A stretch of 64,000 bases of DNA, taken from positions 372,001 to 436,000 of the forward strand of contig NZ_JADHDT010000001.1 of NCBI RefSeq assembly GCF_016820445.1, given 5' to 3'. The notes beneath the pieces are model-generated. The model did no database searches. It had not been told where the DNA came from and was given only the letters and a program-made list of their open reading frames with translations. Source of the stretch: Sphingomonas beigongshangi (lineage in GTDB: Bacteria > Pseudomonadota > Alphaproteobacteria > Sphingomonadales > Sphingomonadaceae). Numbering within the stretch: the stretch's first letter is position 1; each line of letters starts with the position of its first letter. Below, piece after piece: positions 28,302 to 36,814 of the stretch. The translations under genes and the position numbers were made by a program.

Positions 28302-30220
28302 ACGATCTTTCCCGCCGCACGCTCGTCGCCGCCGCCGGCCTCGCCGCAGGCACCGCTCCTGCCTTTGCCGCCAAGGCGCGCCTCACCAGCGTCGCCGCGC
28401 CCAAGCCATGGGGAGCGCTGCCGTCCGCAAGGCAGCTCGCCTGGCACCGGCGCGAGCGCTACGCCTTCGTCCACTTCTCGATCAACACCTTCACCGATCG
28501 CGAATGGGGCTATGGCGATGAGAGCCCGACGCTGTTCAACCCGACCGACTTCCGGCCCGACCAGATCGTCGCCGCTGCCAAGGCGGGGGGCATGACCGGC
28601 ATCATCCTCACCGCCAAACATCACGACGGCTTTTGCCTCTGGCCGACGATGCTGACCGAACATTGCATCCGCAACAGCCCGTACAAGAACGGCAGGGGCG
28701 ACATCGTCCGCGAGATGGAACAGGCGACGCGCCGCGCCGGCCTGTCTTTCGGCCTGTATCTGTCGCCCTGGGATCGCAACCACGCGGACTATGGCCGACC
28801 GGCCTATATCGACTATTACCGCAAGCAGGTCGTCGAGCTCTGCACCCGCTACGGCGAGCTTTTCGAATTCTGGTTCGACGGCGCCAATGGCGGCGACGGC
28901 TATTACGGCGGCGCGCGCGAGACGCGGAAGATCGACGCGCCGAAATATTACAACTGGCCCTCGATCATCGCGCTGGTGCACCAGCATCAGCCGATGGCCT
29001 GTACCTTCGATCCGCTGGGCGCCGATATCCGCTGGGTGGGGAATGAGGACGGCGTCGCGGGCGATCCGTGCTGGCCGACGATGCCCGACCACCCCTATGT
29101 CCAGGAGGAAGGCAATAGCGGCGTGCGGGGCGCCCCCCTGTGGTGGCCGGCGGAAACGGACGTGTCGATCCGACCCGGCTGGTTCTACCACGCCGACGAG
29201 GATGCGAAGGTGAAGAGCCCGGCGCGGCTCGTCCGCCTGCTGGACGAATCGGTGGGTCGCGGCACCAACCTCAATCTCAACCTTCCGCCCGACCGGCGCG
29301 GGCAGATCCCGGCGCATGACGTCGCGGTGCTGAAGAGCTTCGGCGACGCGATGCGCGCGACCTTTGCCACCGATCTCGCGCAAGGCGCAGTAGCGCAAGC
29401 CAGCGCGATCCGGGGCCCGGCGTTCGGCGCCGCAAAGGTGCTGGACGGCAACCGCGACACCTATTGGTCTACGCCCGATGGCGTGACGACGCCGACGCTG
29501 ACGCTGGACCTGCCGCCCGGCCGCGCGTTCGACCTGATCCGGCTGCGTGAACACCTGCCGCTCGGCGTGCGGGTGACGCGGTTCGCGGTGGAGGCGGACG
29601 TCGATGGCACGTGGCGGCGGCTGGCGACCCACGCCTGCATCGGCGCGCAGCGGCTGATCCGCCTGCCCTCCCCGATCGCTGCGCGCCGGGTGCGGCTCGT
29701 GATCCTCGAGGCGCCCGTCTGCCCGGCGATCAGCGAGATCGCCCTCTTCCGCAGCGTCGCGCCCGCCGACGTCGCGCCGCCGCAATCGAATGATCCGACG
29801 ACCCTCTCGACGCGCGGCTGGAAGGTCGTCGCGGCGACCGCCCCGGGCGCGGAGGCACTGCTCGACGGCGACGGATCGACGGTCTGGACGCAACCCGCGC
29901 CCACCGCCACGACGCCGGCCGGCGTCACGCTCGACATCGGCGGGGTACAGACGATCGCCGGCTTCAGCCTGACGCCATGGCGCCACCCCGATCCCGACAG
30001 CGCGCCGCCGCGTGGCTATCGCGTCGAAACGAGCCGCGACGGCACGTCCTGGGCTCCGGCGGGCGACGGCGAGTTTCCGAACATCGCCTATGCCCTCTCG
30101 ACTCAGCGTATCGCCTTCGCCGCACCGGTCCGCGCGCGCTATCTGCGCCTGGCCTTCCCCGCCGCCGCGAAGCCGGTAGGCCATCTCGCCATCGCCGATA
30201 TCGGCGCGTTCACCCGCTGA
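28298..30220 (+). CDS. glycoside hydrolase family 29 alpha-L-fucosidase with two discoidin-like domains
   Basis: Exported 640-residue fucosidase. The N-terminus (LSRRTLVAAAGLAAGTAPAF) fits a Tat signal. The GH29 barrel has FVHFSINTFTDREWG, AKAGGMTGIILTAKHHDGF and the nucleophile Asp in FEFWFDGANG, a pattern nearer the linkage-selective alpha-1,3/1,4 subfamily (GH29-B). Two F5/8 type C (discoidin, CBM32-like) domains follow at about residues 350-480 and 500-640 (AAKVLDGNRDTYW and EALLDGDGSTVW mark their starts). It is the last gene of the operon and overlaps the preceding stop by ATGA. An alpha-1,3-fucosidase would suit the core fucose of plant and insect N-glycans or Lewis antennae. Subfamily and linkage are inferred. 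Confidence 0.92.
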   Translation: MNDLSRRTLVAAAGLAAGTAPAFAAKARLTSVAAPKPWGALPSARQLAWHRRERYAFVHFSINTFTDREWGYGDESPTLFNPTDFRPDQIVAAAKAGGMTGIILTAKHHDGFCLWPTMLTEHCIRNSPYKNGRGDIVREMEQATRRAGLSFGLYLSPWDRNHADYGRPAYIDYYRKQVVELCTRYGELFEFWFDGANGGDGYYGGARETRKIDAPKYYNWPSIIALVHQHQPMACTFDPLGADIRWVGNEDGVAGDPCWPTMPDHPYVQEEGNSGVRGAPLWWPAETDVSIRPGWFYHADEDAKVKSPARLVRLLDESVGRGTNLNLNLPPDRRGQIPAHDVAVLKSFGDAMRATFATDLAQGAVAQASAIRGPAFGAAKVLDGNRDTYWSTPDGVTTPTLTLDLPPGRAFDLIRLREHLPLGVRVTRFAVEADVDGTWRRLATHACIGAQRLIRLPSPIAARRVRLVILEAPVCPAISEIALFRSVAPADVAPPQSNDPTTLSTRGWKVVAATAPGAEALLDGDGSTVWTQPAPTATTPAGVTLDIGGVQTIAGFSLTPWRHPDPDSAPPRGYRVETSRDGTSWAPAGDGEFPNIAYALSTQRIAFAAPVRARYLRLAFPAAAKPVGHLAIADIGAFTR

Positions 30221-31114
30221 TCACGGCAGGCGCGCGCCGAGGCCGGCCTCGAGCACGGCATACCATTCGGCGCGCGTCCAGCCGACCGTATAGGCATCGG
30301 CGGCGGCGCGGATGCGCGCGGGCGCCTGCGATCCGACGATGGGGATGATCTGCGCCGGATGCGCCATCACCCAGGCGAGTGCGGCCGTGGCCGCGTCGAC
30401 GCCGTGCCGCGCGCCATGCGCCGCCAGCGCCGCCGCGGCGGGATGGTCGCCCGTGGCCAGGCGGCCGCCGCCCAGCGGGGACCAGGCGAGCACGCCCACC
30501 CCGAGCCGCATCGCCTGGTCGAGCGTGCCATCGAACAGCGGCGCGCTGTGCAAAGCCGAGAATTCGGGCTGCGTACTGACGATCGGCTGGTCGAGGAACG
30601 CCTGCAGCGCCTCGAATTCCGCCGGGCTGTAATTGGAGACGCCAACGGCGCGGACCTTGCCGCTTTCGACCATCCGCGTCAGCGCCCCCGCCACCTCCTG
30701 CGGATGGGTCAGCAGGTCGCGGCGGTGGATCTGGTAGAGGTCGACCCGCTCCACCCGCATCCGCGTCAGCGAGGCGTCGAGCGCATCCGCCAGATAGGCC
30801 GCGCTCGAATTGTACGGGATGCCGGGACGGATGCCGCCCTTGGTCGCGATCACCATCCGCTCGCGCAGGTCGGGCGCTTCCGCGAGCGCATCGCCGAACA
30901 GCAGTTCCGCCGATCCGAAGCCGGCGGGCTGGTCCGCGCCATAGATGTCCGCGGTATCGAACAACGTGATCCCCGCCTCCAGCGCCGCGTCGATCGACGC
31001 GCGCGCGCCCGCTACCGAACCCGCCAGCCGCCACATGCCCCAGGCAATCGGCGAGACCAGGATATCGCTGCGCCCCAACGGACGTGGTGCGGCGGACAGG
31101 TGGATGGTGGTCAT
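30221..31114 (-). CDS. aldo/keto reductase
   Basis: NAD(P)H-dependent oxidoreductase of 297 residues with an (alpha/beta)8 barrel. Visible motifs are GMWRLAG, the catalytic tyrosine in DTADIYG, the lysine in IATKGGIR, the histidine in YQIHRRD and the cofactor region IIPIVGSQAPARI. It resembles the YdhF-type group. I start at the ATG (MTTIHLS), since six extra residues from an upstream ATG look unlike the family. Its stop codon directly abuts the stop of the convergent fucosidase gene with no base between. Adjacency to a fucosidase might suggest a sugar dehydrogenase, but the sequence does not show it. Confidence 0.88.
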   Translation of the reverse strand: MTTIHLSAAPRPLGRSDILVSPIAWGMWRLAGSVAGARASIDAALEAGITLFDTADIYGADQPAGFGSAELLFGDALAEAPDLRERMVIATKGGIRPGIPYNSSAAYLADALDASLTRMRVERVDLYQIHRRDLLTHPQEVAGALTRMVESGKVRAVGVSNYSPAEFEALQAFLDQPIVSTQPEFSALHSAPLFDGTLDQAMRLGVGVLAWSPLGGGRLATGDHPAAAALAAHGARHGVDAATAALAWVMAHPAQIIPIVGSQAPARIRAAADAYTVGWTRAEWYAVLEAGLGARLP

Positions 31115-31154
31115 GCCGCCGCCTTCGCACAACGCCGGACGGACGAGTAGTCCC

Positions 31155-31202
31155 CTATTCGTAGCGCAAGGCGCGCGCGGGCTCCGCGCGGGCGACGCGC
31201 CA
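31155..31202 (-). repeat. 48-base direct repeat, copy 1 (3' end of distal permease)
   Basis: The last 48 bases of this permease gene, including the TAG stop, are identical to the last 48 bases of the sister gene at 33587-33634. The match breaks down to ordinary paralogue similarity beyond that. It encodes the shared [19 protein letters not shown] end. Confidence 0.85.
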
Positions 31203-33575
31203 TGACTGGGCGAGGACCGTCGCCGCCGCGATCACGAGCGCCGCCGCGCCGGCACCGAGGAAATAGAGCGGCGACAGCGCGATCCGATCGGCGAAGGCGG
31301 CGAGCCATTGGCGCATCGCGTAAAAGGCGATCGGCCAGGCCAGCACGGTGGCGACGACCACCGGACGCAGGAACTGGCCGACCAGCATGCGCAGCATCTC
31401 CGTCGTCGAGGCGCCCAGCGTCTTGCGGATGCCGATCTCCCGCACTCGGCGCGCGGTGTCGAACGCGGCAAGACCGTAGAGCCCGATGCACGCGATCATC
31501 AGCGCAAGCATCGCGCCGATGGTGAAGAGGCGCATCGCCCGGGTGTCCACCTCATAAAGGCTGGCGATGCGTGCATCGACAGTGTCGCCGCGAAACGGCA
31601 CCTGCGGCGCCTCCCGCCGCCACACGCTGGCGATCCGGTCCAACATCGCCCGTGGATCGCCCCGGAAACGCACGGCGGCAACTGGCTGCGGCGGTTGATC
31701 GGGATAAAAGATGTAGTAGCTGCCGCCGTCAGGCTGATGCGTAGAAAGGAAGCGCATATCCTCTATCACGCCGACGATGGTACGCGGACGGGGATAGCCG
31801 ACCGTTCGGCCGATCGCGTCTCCAGGTGTGGCAAAGCCCAAAGTCTGCGCAGCCTGGCGGCTCAACACGATCATGCGCCCCGCATTCCACCTCTTCCAGT
31901 TGCTCGAATCGTCCCCCGGATGCCGACCGTCGAACACGCGCCCGGCAAGCAAGCGGGCGCCATAGGTGTCGAAGAATCCGGGCCCGACGCTGACAAGTTG
32001 CAAGATTGGCCCGCCATTGGCCTGACCGGGGGTCTCGATGGCATCCGCGATGCTGCTGCCGTCCCCGCCCGGGCCGGCCGTAGCGAGGCCTATCGAGTTC
32101 ACACCGGGCAGGCGGCGGATCGCGCTGACGACGCTTCGCACCTGATCCGGTGCAAGCCCTTTATCGGCGAGTGATGCGACGGTGATTAGCCCGCGCCGCT
32201 GAAAGCCGAGATCGCTGCCGCGTAGATGCGCGACCTCAAGCATCATCACCAACGTTCCGATGGCGAAGATGATTGCTAGCGTGAACTGGAGGACGATCAA
32301 TGCCTCACGCAGGCGGCGCTTTCCGCGACCGCCTGCCGGTGCAGGAGCGGCGGATAAAGCCGCAGCGGCGGGGTAGGTTGACTGAACGATGGCTGGATAG
32401 AAGCCTGCGAGGAAACCGACCACGCCCGTCAGCAAAACCAGTAGCGGCAAGGCCCAGCCATAAGGGACCGTCAGCGAGGTTCCGGCCGCGGCATTGACGA
32501 ACGGCAACCCGACCTCCGCCAGCGCCAACCCGACGAGCGCCGCCAAGCCGACCATCAGGACCGCCTCACCGACGAACTGGCGGATCAACGTCGCGCGCGT
32601 GGCGCCCGTCACCTTGCGCAGCGCCACCTCCCGTGCGCGCAAGATGCCTCGCGCGGTCGCGAGGTTCACGTGGTTGAACACGGCAATCGCCAAAGTCATC
32701 AGGCCTATGGCGCCCAACACCGCGACCATCATCCTCCGGCTGGCGCTTTCCGCACCGACCGGATGCAGATGCACGTCCCTCAGCGGCATCAGCGGCAGCG
32801 AGAGCCATTTCGACGCTCCCGGCCCAACATCCGGCCGCGCTCGGGCGTCGACAAACGGAGGCAGCTTGGCTGCGAACGCCGCCGCCGCCGCTGGAGTGGG
32901 GAAGCGCAGGTAGGTTGTTAGCGACGCCGTGCCCCATTTATTCCATGCCCATTCGCCTGGTGGCGGCAATGACGGCATGGGTATCAGCAGACCAGCCTTA
33001 AGATCGCTATTGGCGGGAATGTCCTCGAATACGCCAGCAACGTGATAGCGGACCGGCGCATCTAACGCGATCGTCAGCGTCTGGCCGATCGGATCATCAT
33101 GGCCGAAATAACGTGCGGCCACCGCCCGGCTGATCAGCACCGCTGCGGGGTCACGCAACGCGCCAGCGCCCTGCCCCGCGACCATCGGCAGGGCGAAGAC
33201 ATCGAAAAAGGACGCATCGACCTGCGTCACATCCTCCTTTGTCGTCACGCCATCGCGTACCACGCCGCCGCCTGTCCCGCCCCGCATGCGTGTACCGGTG
33301 AGGCCCGGAAACGCCGCCTGCATCTGCTCGAGCAGGCCGCCCATCGTCGCGGGATAGACGCCGTTGATCACGCTGCCCGGCAAGTGGACCTCGGTACCGA
33401 CGACGTAGATCTGCTCATGATGCGGCAGCCATCGCTCGAAACTCGTCTCGAACCGTACGTACAGCGCGAGCGTGAGGAACACGGCAATACCAAGTGCAAG
33501 ACCGCCGATATCGAGCGCGGTATGCAACTTATGCCGGACAACTGTGCGGTAGAAGGAAACCAGCGCCGAATGCAT
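31155..33575 (-). CDS. FtsX-like ABC transporter permease (MacB type), distal copy
   Basis: Inner-membrane permease of 806 residues with the MacB periplasmic core fold and two FtsX domains. One transmembrane helix lies at the N-terminus ([25 protein letters not shown]), three around residues 280-430, and the second set in the C-terminal half with the hallmark [19 protein letters not shown]. It has no ATPase domain; the ABC subunit is encoded upstream in the same operon. It is a paralogue of the gene just upstream (33587-36004), with closely similar C-termini ending [14 protein letters not shown]. The ATG at 33575 gives an N-terminus that aligns with the sister gene. Such systems expel peptides, lipids or antibiotics, or move lipoproteins; the substrate is unknown. 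Confidence 0.9.
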   Translation of the reverse strand: MHSALVSFYRTVVRHKLHTALDIGGLALGIAVFLTLALYVRFETSFERWLPHHEQIYVVGTEVHLPGSVINGVYPATMGGLLEQMQAAFPGLTGTRMRGGTGGGVVRDGVTTKEDVTQVDASFFDVFALPMVAGQGAGALRDPAAVLISRAVAARYFGHDDPIGQTLTIALDAPVRYHVAGVFEDIPANSDLKAGLLIPMPSLPPPGEWAWNKWGTASLTTYLRFPTPAAAAAFAAKLPPFVDARARPDVGPGASKWLSLPLMPLRDVHLHPVGAESASRRMMVAVLGAIGLMTLAIAVFNHVNLATARGILRAREVALRKVTGATRATLIRQFVGEAVLMVGLAALVGLALAEVGLPFVNAAAGTSLTVPYGWALPLLVLLTGVVGFLAGFYPAIVQSTYPAAAALSAAPAPAGGRGKRRLREALIVLQFTLAIIFAIGTLVMMLEVAHLRGSDLGFQRRGLITVASLADKGLAPDQVRSVVSAIRRLPGVNSIGLATAGPGGDGSSIADAIETPGQANGGPILQLVSVGPGFFDTYGARLLAGRVFDGRHPGDDSSNWKRWNAGRMIVLSRQAAQTLGFATPGDAIGRTVGYPRPRTIVGVIEDMRFLSTHQPDGGSYYIFYPDQPPQPVAAVRFRGDPRAMLDRIASVWRREAPQVPFRGDTVDARIASLYEVDTRAMRLFTIGAMLALMIACIGLYGLAAFDTARRVREIGIRKTLGASTTEMLRMLVGQFLRPVVVATVLAWPIAFYAMRQWLAAFADRIALSPLYFLGAGAAALVIAAATVLAQSWRVARAEPARALRYE

Positions 33576-33586
33576 GGGACCCCCTC

Positions 33587-33634
33587 CTATTCGTAGCGCA
33601 AGGCGCGCGCGGGCTCCGCGCGGGCGACGCGCCA
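33587..33634 (-). repeat. 48-base direct repeat, copy 2 (3' end of proximal permease)
   Basis: Exact copy of 31155-31202. It marks the tandem duplication that produced the two permease genes, or a later gene-conversion tract. Confidence 0.85.
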
Positions 33635-36004
33635 CGCCTGGGCGAAGACCGTCGCCGCCGCGATTGCGGCGGCGACCAACGCCACCGCGACGAAGAACAG
33701 CGGCGACAGCGCGATGCGATCGTCGAAGCCGCCGAGCCAGCGCCGCATCGCGACGAAGGCGACGGGCCAGGCGACGATGTTGGCGAGGACCACCGGTCGC
33801 ATGAACTGTCCGATCAGCAGCCTGAGCACATCCTGGGTCGACGCACCCAAGGTCTTGCGGATGCCGATCTCCTTGATCCGCCGCGCGGTGTCGAAGGCGG
33901 CAAGCCCGTAGAGACCGATGCAGCCGATCAGCACCGCCAGCACCGCACCGATGGTGAACAGGTTGGCGCGTTGCTTGTCCGTCTTGTAGTACCGCTGGTA
34001 CAGATTTTCCTCGACCGTGCGCCCCGCGAAGGGGACCGCGGGCGCGACCCGCTTCCACGTCGCCTCGGCGATGTCGCGGAAGGCGGCGGGATCGCCCGTG
34101 TAGCGGACCATGCCGTAGGGGCTGCCGAACGGCTTGCTGGAATAGCGGTACTCGACGCTGGCGACTGGCTCGCGCGGGCCGCGGAAACGCAAGTCGTCGA
34201 CGACGCCGATGATCGTCATCGTTCCGTTGCCGGCGAGCGACTGACCGATGGCCGCCGCCGGGCTCGCGAAACCCAAGTTAGCTGCGGCGGTGCGATTGAT
34301 GACGACGTTATACGGTGCCTTGCTACCCTTCTGCCGCAAGGCCGTGTCGTCGGCGGGATGGGCCGTGTCGAACAGCCGGCCGGCGATAAGGCGCGCGCCC
34401 ACCGTCGGAAAATATGCGTCGCCGACGACGACATCCATGGTCGAACGCCCGCGGCTTTCGTCGAGCCCTGCGCGGTAGATGTTCGACGTGTTGGTCATCA
34501 TCTGGTCGCCGGGCGCGTTCTGCGCGGACGTCACCGCCGTGACGCCGGGCAGCGCCGCATAAGCGCGCAGCACGCCTGGTTGCTGATCCTCGTCCACCCA
34601 CGCGTATTTGGACAGGATGAACAGGCCGTCGCGCCGGAAGCCGAGATCGGCGGCACGAACGTGCGCGGCCTGCGCCAGCATCGTCACCGTGCTGATGCCG
34701 AAGGCGATGGCGATGGCGAACTGGCCGACGACGAGGGCAGCGCGCAGTCGGGCACCCGCCCGTCCGCCGCCAGGCGCCCTTGCCGAGGCGAGCACCGCCG
34801 CCGGCCGGAAGCGAGTCAGGACCAGTGCCGGGTAGATGCCCGCCACGCCACCGACGACGACGACCATGAGTACCAGCGGCCACAGGATCGATTCGGGGCC
34901 GGCATAGCGGATCGCCAGCGACATGCCGCCGGCCGCGTTGACCAGCGGCAATGCGAGTTCGGCGATTGCCAGTCCGATCAGCGCGGCGAGCGCAACGGTC
35001 GCCGTCGCTTCCAGCATGAACTGGCGCAGCAGCGCGGTGCGCGTGCCGCCCAGCACCTTGCGAATCGCGACCTCGCGCGCGCGCAGGCCCGCCCGCGCGG
35101 TCGCCAAATTGACGTAATTGACGATGGCGATCAGCAAGGTGAGCAGCCCGACGATGCCGAGCGTCGTCACCGCACTACGGTCGGCGGGGTCGTAGAGATG
35201 ATTGTCGACCAGGGGGCGAAGCGACTGCTGCCATTGCCCCTTCTTGATATTGCCGTCCGGGAAGACGTGACGCTCGGCGAAGCGCGCCAGTTCGCCTTCG
35301 AAGGCCTTGGCCGCCGCCGCATCCGGAAAAAGGAGAAACGTCGCGAGCGAGGTGCTGCCCCAGTGATCAAACCACTCGTTGGCAAAGCGCGCGCGAACCA
35401 GCGGAATGAAGATGTCGGCCGAGAAACTGAAATCGTCCGGCAAGTCCGCAATCACCGCGCCCACGCGATAGGTGAAGGTCTTGCCATCGATCGTGATCGT
35501 CAGCGTGCGGCCGATCGCCGGCACGGTCCCGAAATATTTCCGCGCGATCCGCTCCGTCACGACGGCCGTGTCCGGATCCCCCAGCACCTTCGTCGGATCG
35601 CCGCTGATCGCCGGGAGGCGGAACAACGTAAAGAAATTGGGATCGACGACGGTCAGATGCTCGTCGGTGACGTTGCTGCCCTGGTGGATGGTCGCGTTCT
35701 GCTCCCAATAGCGGGTACCCTTCACGTCCGGGTAGTCGCCATGCAGGTGATCGAGGAAGGCACCCATCGTGTAGGGGTTCGCCTCCTTCCGATACCCCGG
35801 GGTAAAATAGCGTTCCTGGACGATGTAGAGCTTGTCCGCATCCGGCAGGAAACGGTCATAGCCCGTCTCGAACCGCACGTAGAGGAACAGCAGCAGGAAC
35901 ACCGCGATACCGAGCGCGAGGCCGCCGATGTTGAGCAGGGCGAACAGGCGGTGGCGGGTCAGCGCGCGGTAGAAGCTGACGAGGGCGGAGGCCGAGGAGG
36001 ACAT
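33587..36004 (-). CDS. FtsX-like ABC transporter permease (MacB type), proximal copy
   Basis: Inner-membrane permease of 805 residues, paralogous to the gene downstream. It has an N-terminal helix ([25 protein letters not shown]), a large periplasmic MacB-core region ([19 protein letters not shown]), helices in mid-protein ([23 protein letters not shown]) and the FtsX signature [19 protein letters not shown]. The ATG at 36004 has AAGGTGA upstream and starts twelve bases after a 36-residue membrane ORF. Only eleven bases separate its stop from the next permease start. Two different permeases beside one ATPase suggests a heterodimeric transporter working with the membrane fusion protein at 36815-38104. 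Confidence 0.92.
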   Translation of the reverse strand: MSSSASALVSFYRALTRHRLFALLNIGGLALGIAVFLLLFLYVRFETGYDRFLPDADKLYIVQERYFTPGYRKEANPYTMGAFLDHLHGDYPDVKGTRYWEQNATIHQGSNVTDEHLTVVDPNFFTLFRLPAISGDPTKVLGDPDTAVVTERIARKYFGTVPAIGRTLTITIDGKTFTYRVGAVIADLPDDFSFSADIFIPLVRARFANEWFDHWGSTSLATFLLFPDAAAAKAFEGELARFAERHVFPDGNIKKGQWQQSLRPLVDNHLYDPADRSAVTTLGIVGLLTLLIAIVNYVNLATARAGLRAREVAIRKVLGGTRTALLRQFMLEATATVALAALIGLAIAELALPLVNAAGGMSLAIRYAGPESILWPLVLMVVVVGGVAGIYPALVLTRFRPAAVLASARAPGGGRAGARLRAALVVGQFAIAIAFGISTVTMLAQAAHVRAADLGFRRDGLFILSKYAWVDEDQQPGVLRAYAALPGVTAVTSAQNAPGDQMMTNTSNIYRAGLDESRGRSTMDVVVGDAYFPTVGARLIAGRLFDTAHPADDTALRQKGSKAPYNVVINRTAAANLGFASPAAAIGQSLAGNGTMTIIGVVDDLRFRGPREPVASVEYRYSSKPFGSPYGMVRYTGDPAAFRDIAEATWKRVAPAVPFAGRTVEENLYQRYYKTDKQRANLFTIGAVLAVLIGCIGLYGLAAFDTARRIKEIGIRKTLGASTQDVLRLLIGQFMRPVVLANIVAWPVAFVAMRRWLGGFDDRIALSPLFFVAVALVAAAIAAATVFAQAWRVARAEPARALRYE

Positions 36005-36015
36005 GGCGATCACCT

Positions 36016-36126
36016 TCAGGCGACGGGCTTGGTCTGCGACGCGATGCGCAGCACGAGCAGCAGGACGAGGACGAGCAGCACGACGATGACACCGTTGCCG
36101 CGCGTGCGAGGGGCGCGGCGCAGCAT
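36016..36126 (-). CDS. 36-residue single-helix membrane protein
   Basis: A very short frame between the ABC ATPase and the first permease. Its ATG overlaps the ATPase stop as TGATG, so translation should be coupled, and its stop lies 11 bases before the permease start. The peptide has a basic N-terminus ([12 protein letters not shown]), one strongly hydrophobic stretch ([16 protein letters not shown]) and a short polar tail, which fits a one-pass membrane protein. Tiny helices of this kind can modulate ABC or efflux transporters, but I know no named homologue. The coupled start and the hydrophobic core argue that it is real; it could also be a translated spacer. Confidence 0.55.
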   Translation of the reverse strand: MLRRAPRTRGNGVIVVLLVLVLLLVLRIASQTKPVA

Positions 36127-36806
36127 CACGCCGCCAGCCGCGCGGAGGCGAGGATACGGCCGTCCAGCATATGGACGGTGCGCTTCGCGATGTCGGCATG
36201 CGCGGGGCTGTGCGTGACCATCACGATCGTCGCGCCCTCCGCGTTCAGCTGCTGCAGGATCTCCATCACCTGTGCGCCATTGGCGGTGTCCAGGTTGCCG
36301 GTCGGCTCGTCCGCCAGGATCAGCCGCGGCTCGCCGACGATCGCGCGCGCGATGGCGGCACGCTGCTGCTGACCGCCCGACAGTTGATGCGGATGGTGCC
36401 GCTGGCGGTGGGCGATGCCGACGCGGTCCATCGCCGCGGCGATCCGATCCTTCTTTTCGCGCGCGGGCATCGACCGATAGGCGAGGCCAAGCGCGACATT
36501 CTCCGCGATCGTCAGTTCGTCGATCAGGTTGAAGCTCTGGAACACGAAGCCCAGCCTGTCGCGGCGCAGCTTCGCCAGTTCCGCCTCCGGCGCGCGGGCG
36601 ATGTCCTCTCCCTCGAACACATACCGTCCGCCGCTCGGCCGGTCGATCGTGCCCAGGATGTTGAGAAGCGTGGACTTGCCGCACCCCGAGGGGCCCATGA
36701 TGGCGACGAATTCGCCACCCTCGACGTGAAGGTCGATGCCGCCCAAGGCCGTGGTTTCGACCTCGTCGGAAGCATAGGTGCGGCTGACGTCCTGAAGCTG
36801 GATCAT
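36126..36806 (-). CDS. ABC transporter ATP-binding protein (MacB/LolD type)
   Basis: Cytoplasmic ATPase of 226 residues powering the two FtsX-type permeases. It has the Walker [11 protein letters not shown]-loop [12 protein letters not shown], signature [15 protein letters not shown], Walker B LILADEP and a D-loop/H-loop ([16 protein letters not shown]). The start is the ATG at 36806; an open frame continues upstream but only as a shadow of the adaptor gene. It lies eight bases after the membrane fusion protein and overlaps the small 36-residue frame by one base. The family covers MacB and LolD mechanotransmission-type ATPases. Confidence 0.95.
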   Translation of the reverse strand: MIQLQDVSRTYASDEVETTALGGIDLHVEGGEFVAIMGPSGCGKSTLLNILGTIDRPSGGRYVFEGEDIARAPEAELAKLRRDRLGFVFQSFNLIDELTIAENVALGLAYRSMPAREKKDRIAAAMDRVGIAHRQRHHPHQLSGGQQQRAAIARAIVGEPRLILADEPTGNLDTANGAQVMEILQQLNAEGATIVMVTHSPAHADIAKRTVHMLDGRILASARLAA

Positions 36807-36814
36807 GGCAAGTC

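Noticed and set aside
31155..33634. The 48-base repeat as the ends of an insertion sequence
   Set aside because: The copies are direct, coding, and lie at homologous ends of two paralogues; there is no transposase or target duplication.
33494..36217. A 907-codon plus-strand frame opposite the proximal permease
   Set aside because: Composition is His, Arg and Asp-rich without any domain, while the opposite strand encodes a recognisable FtsX permease.
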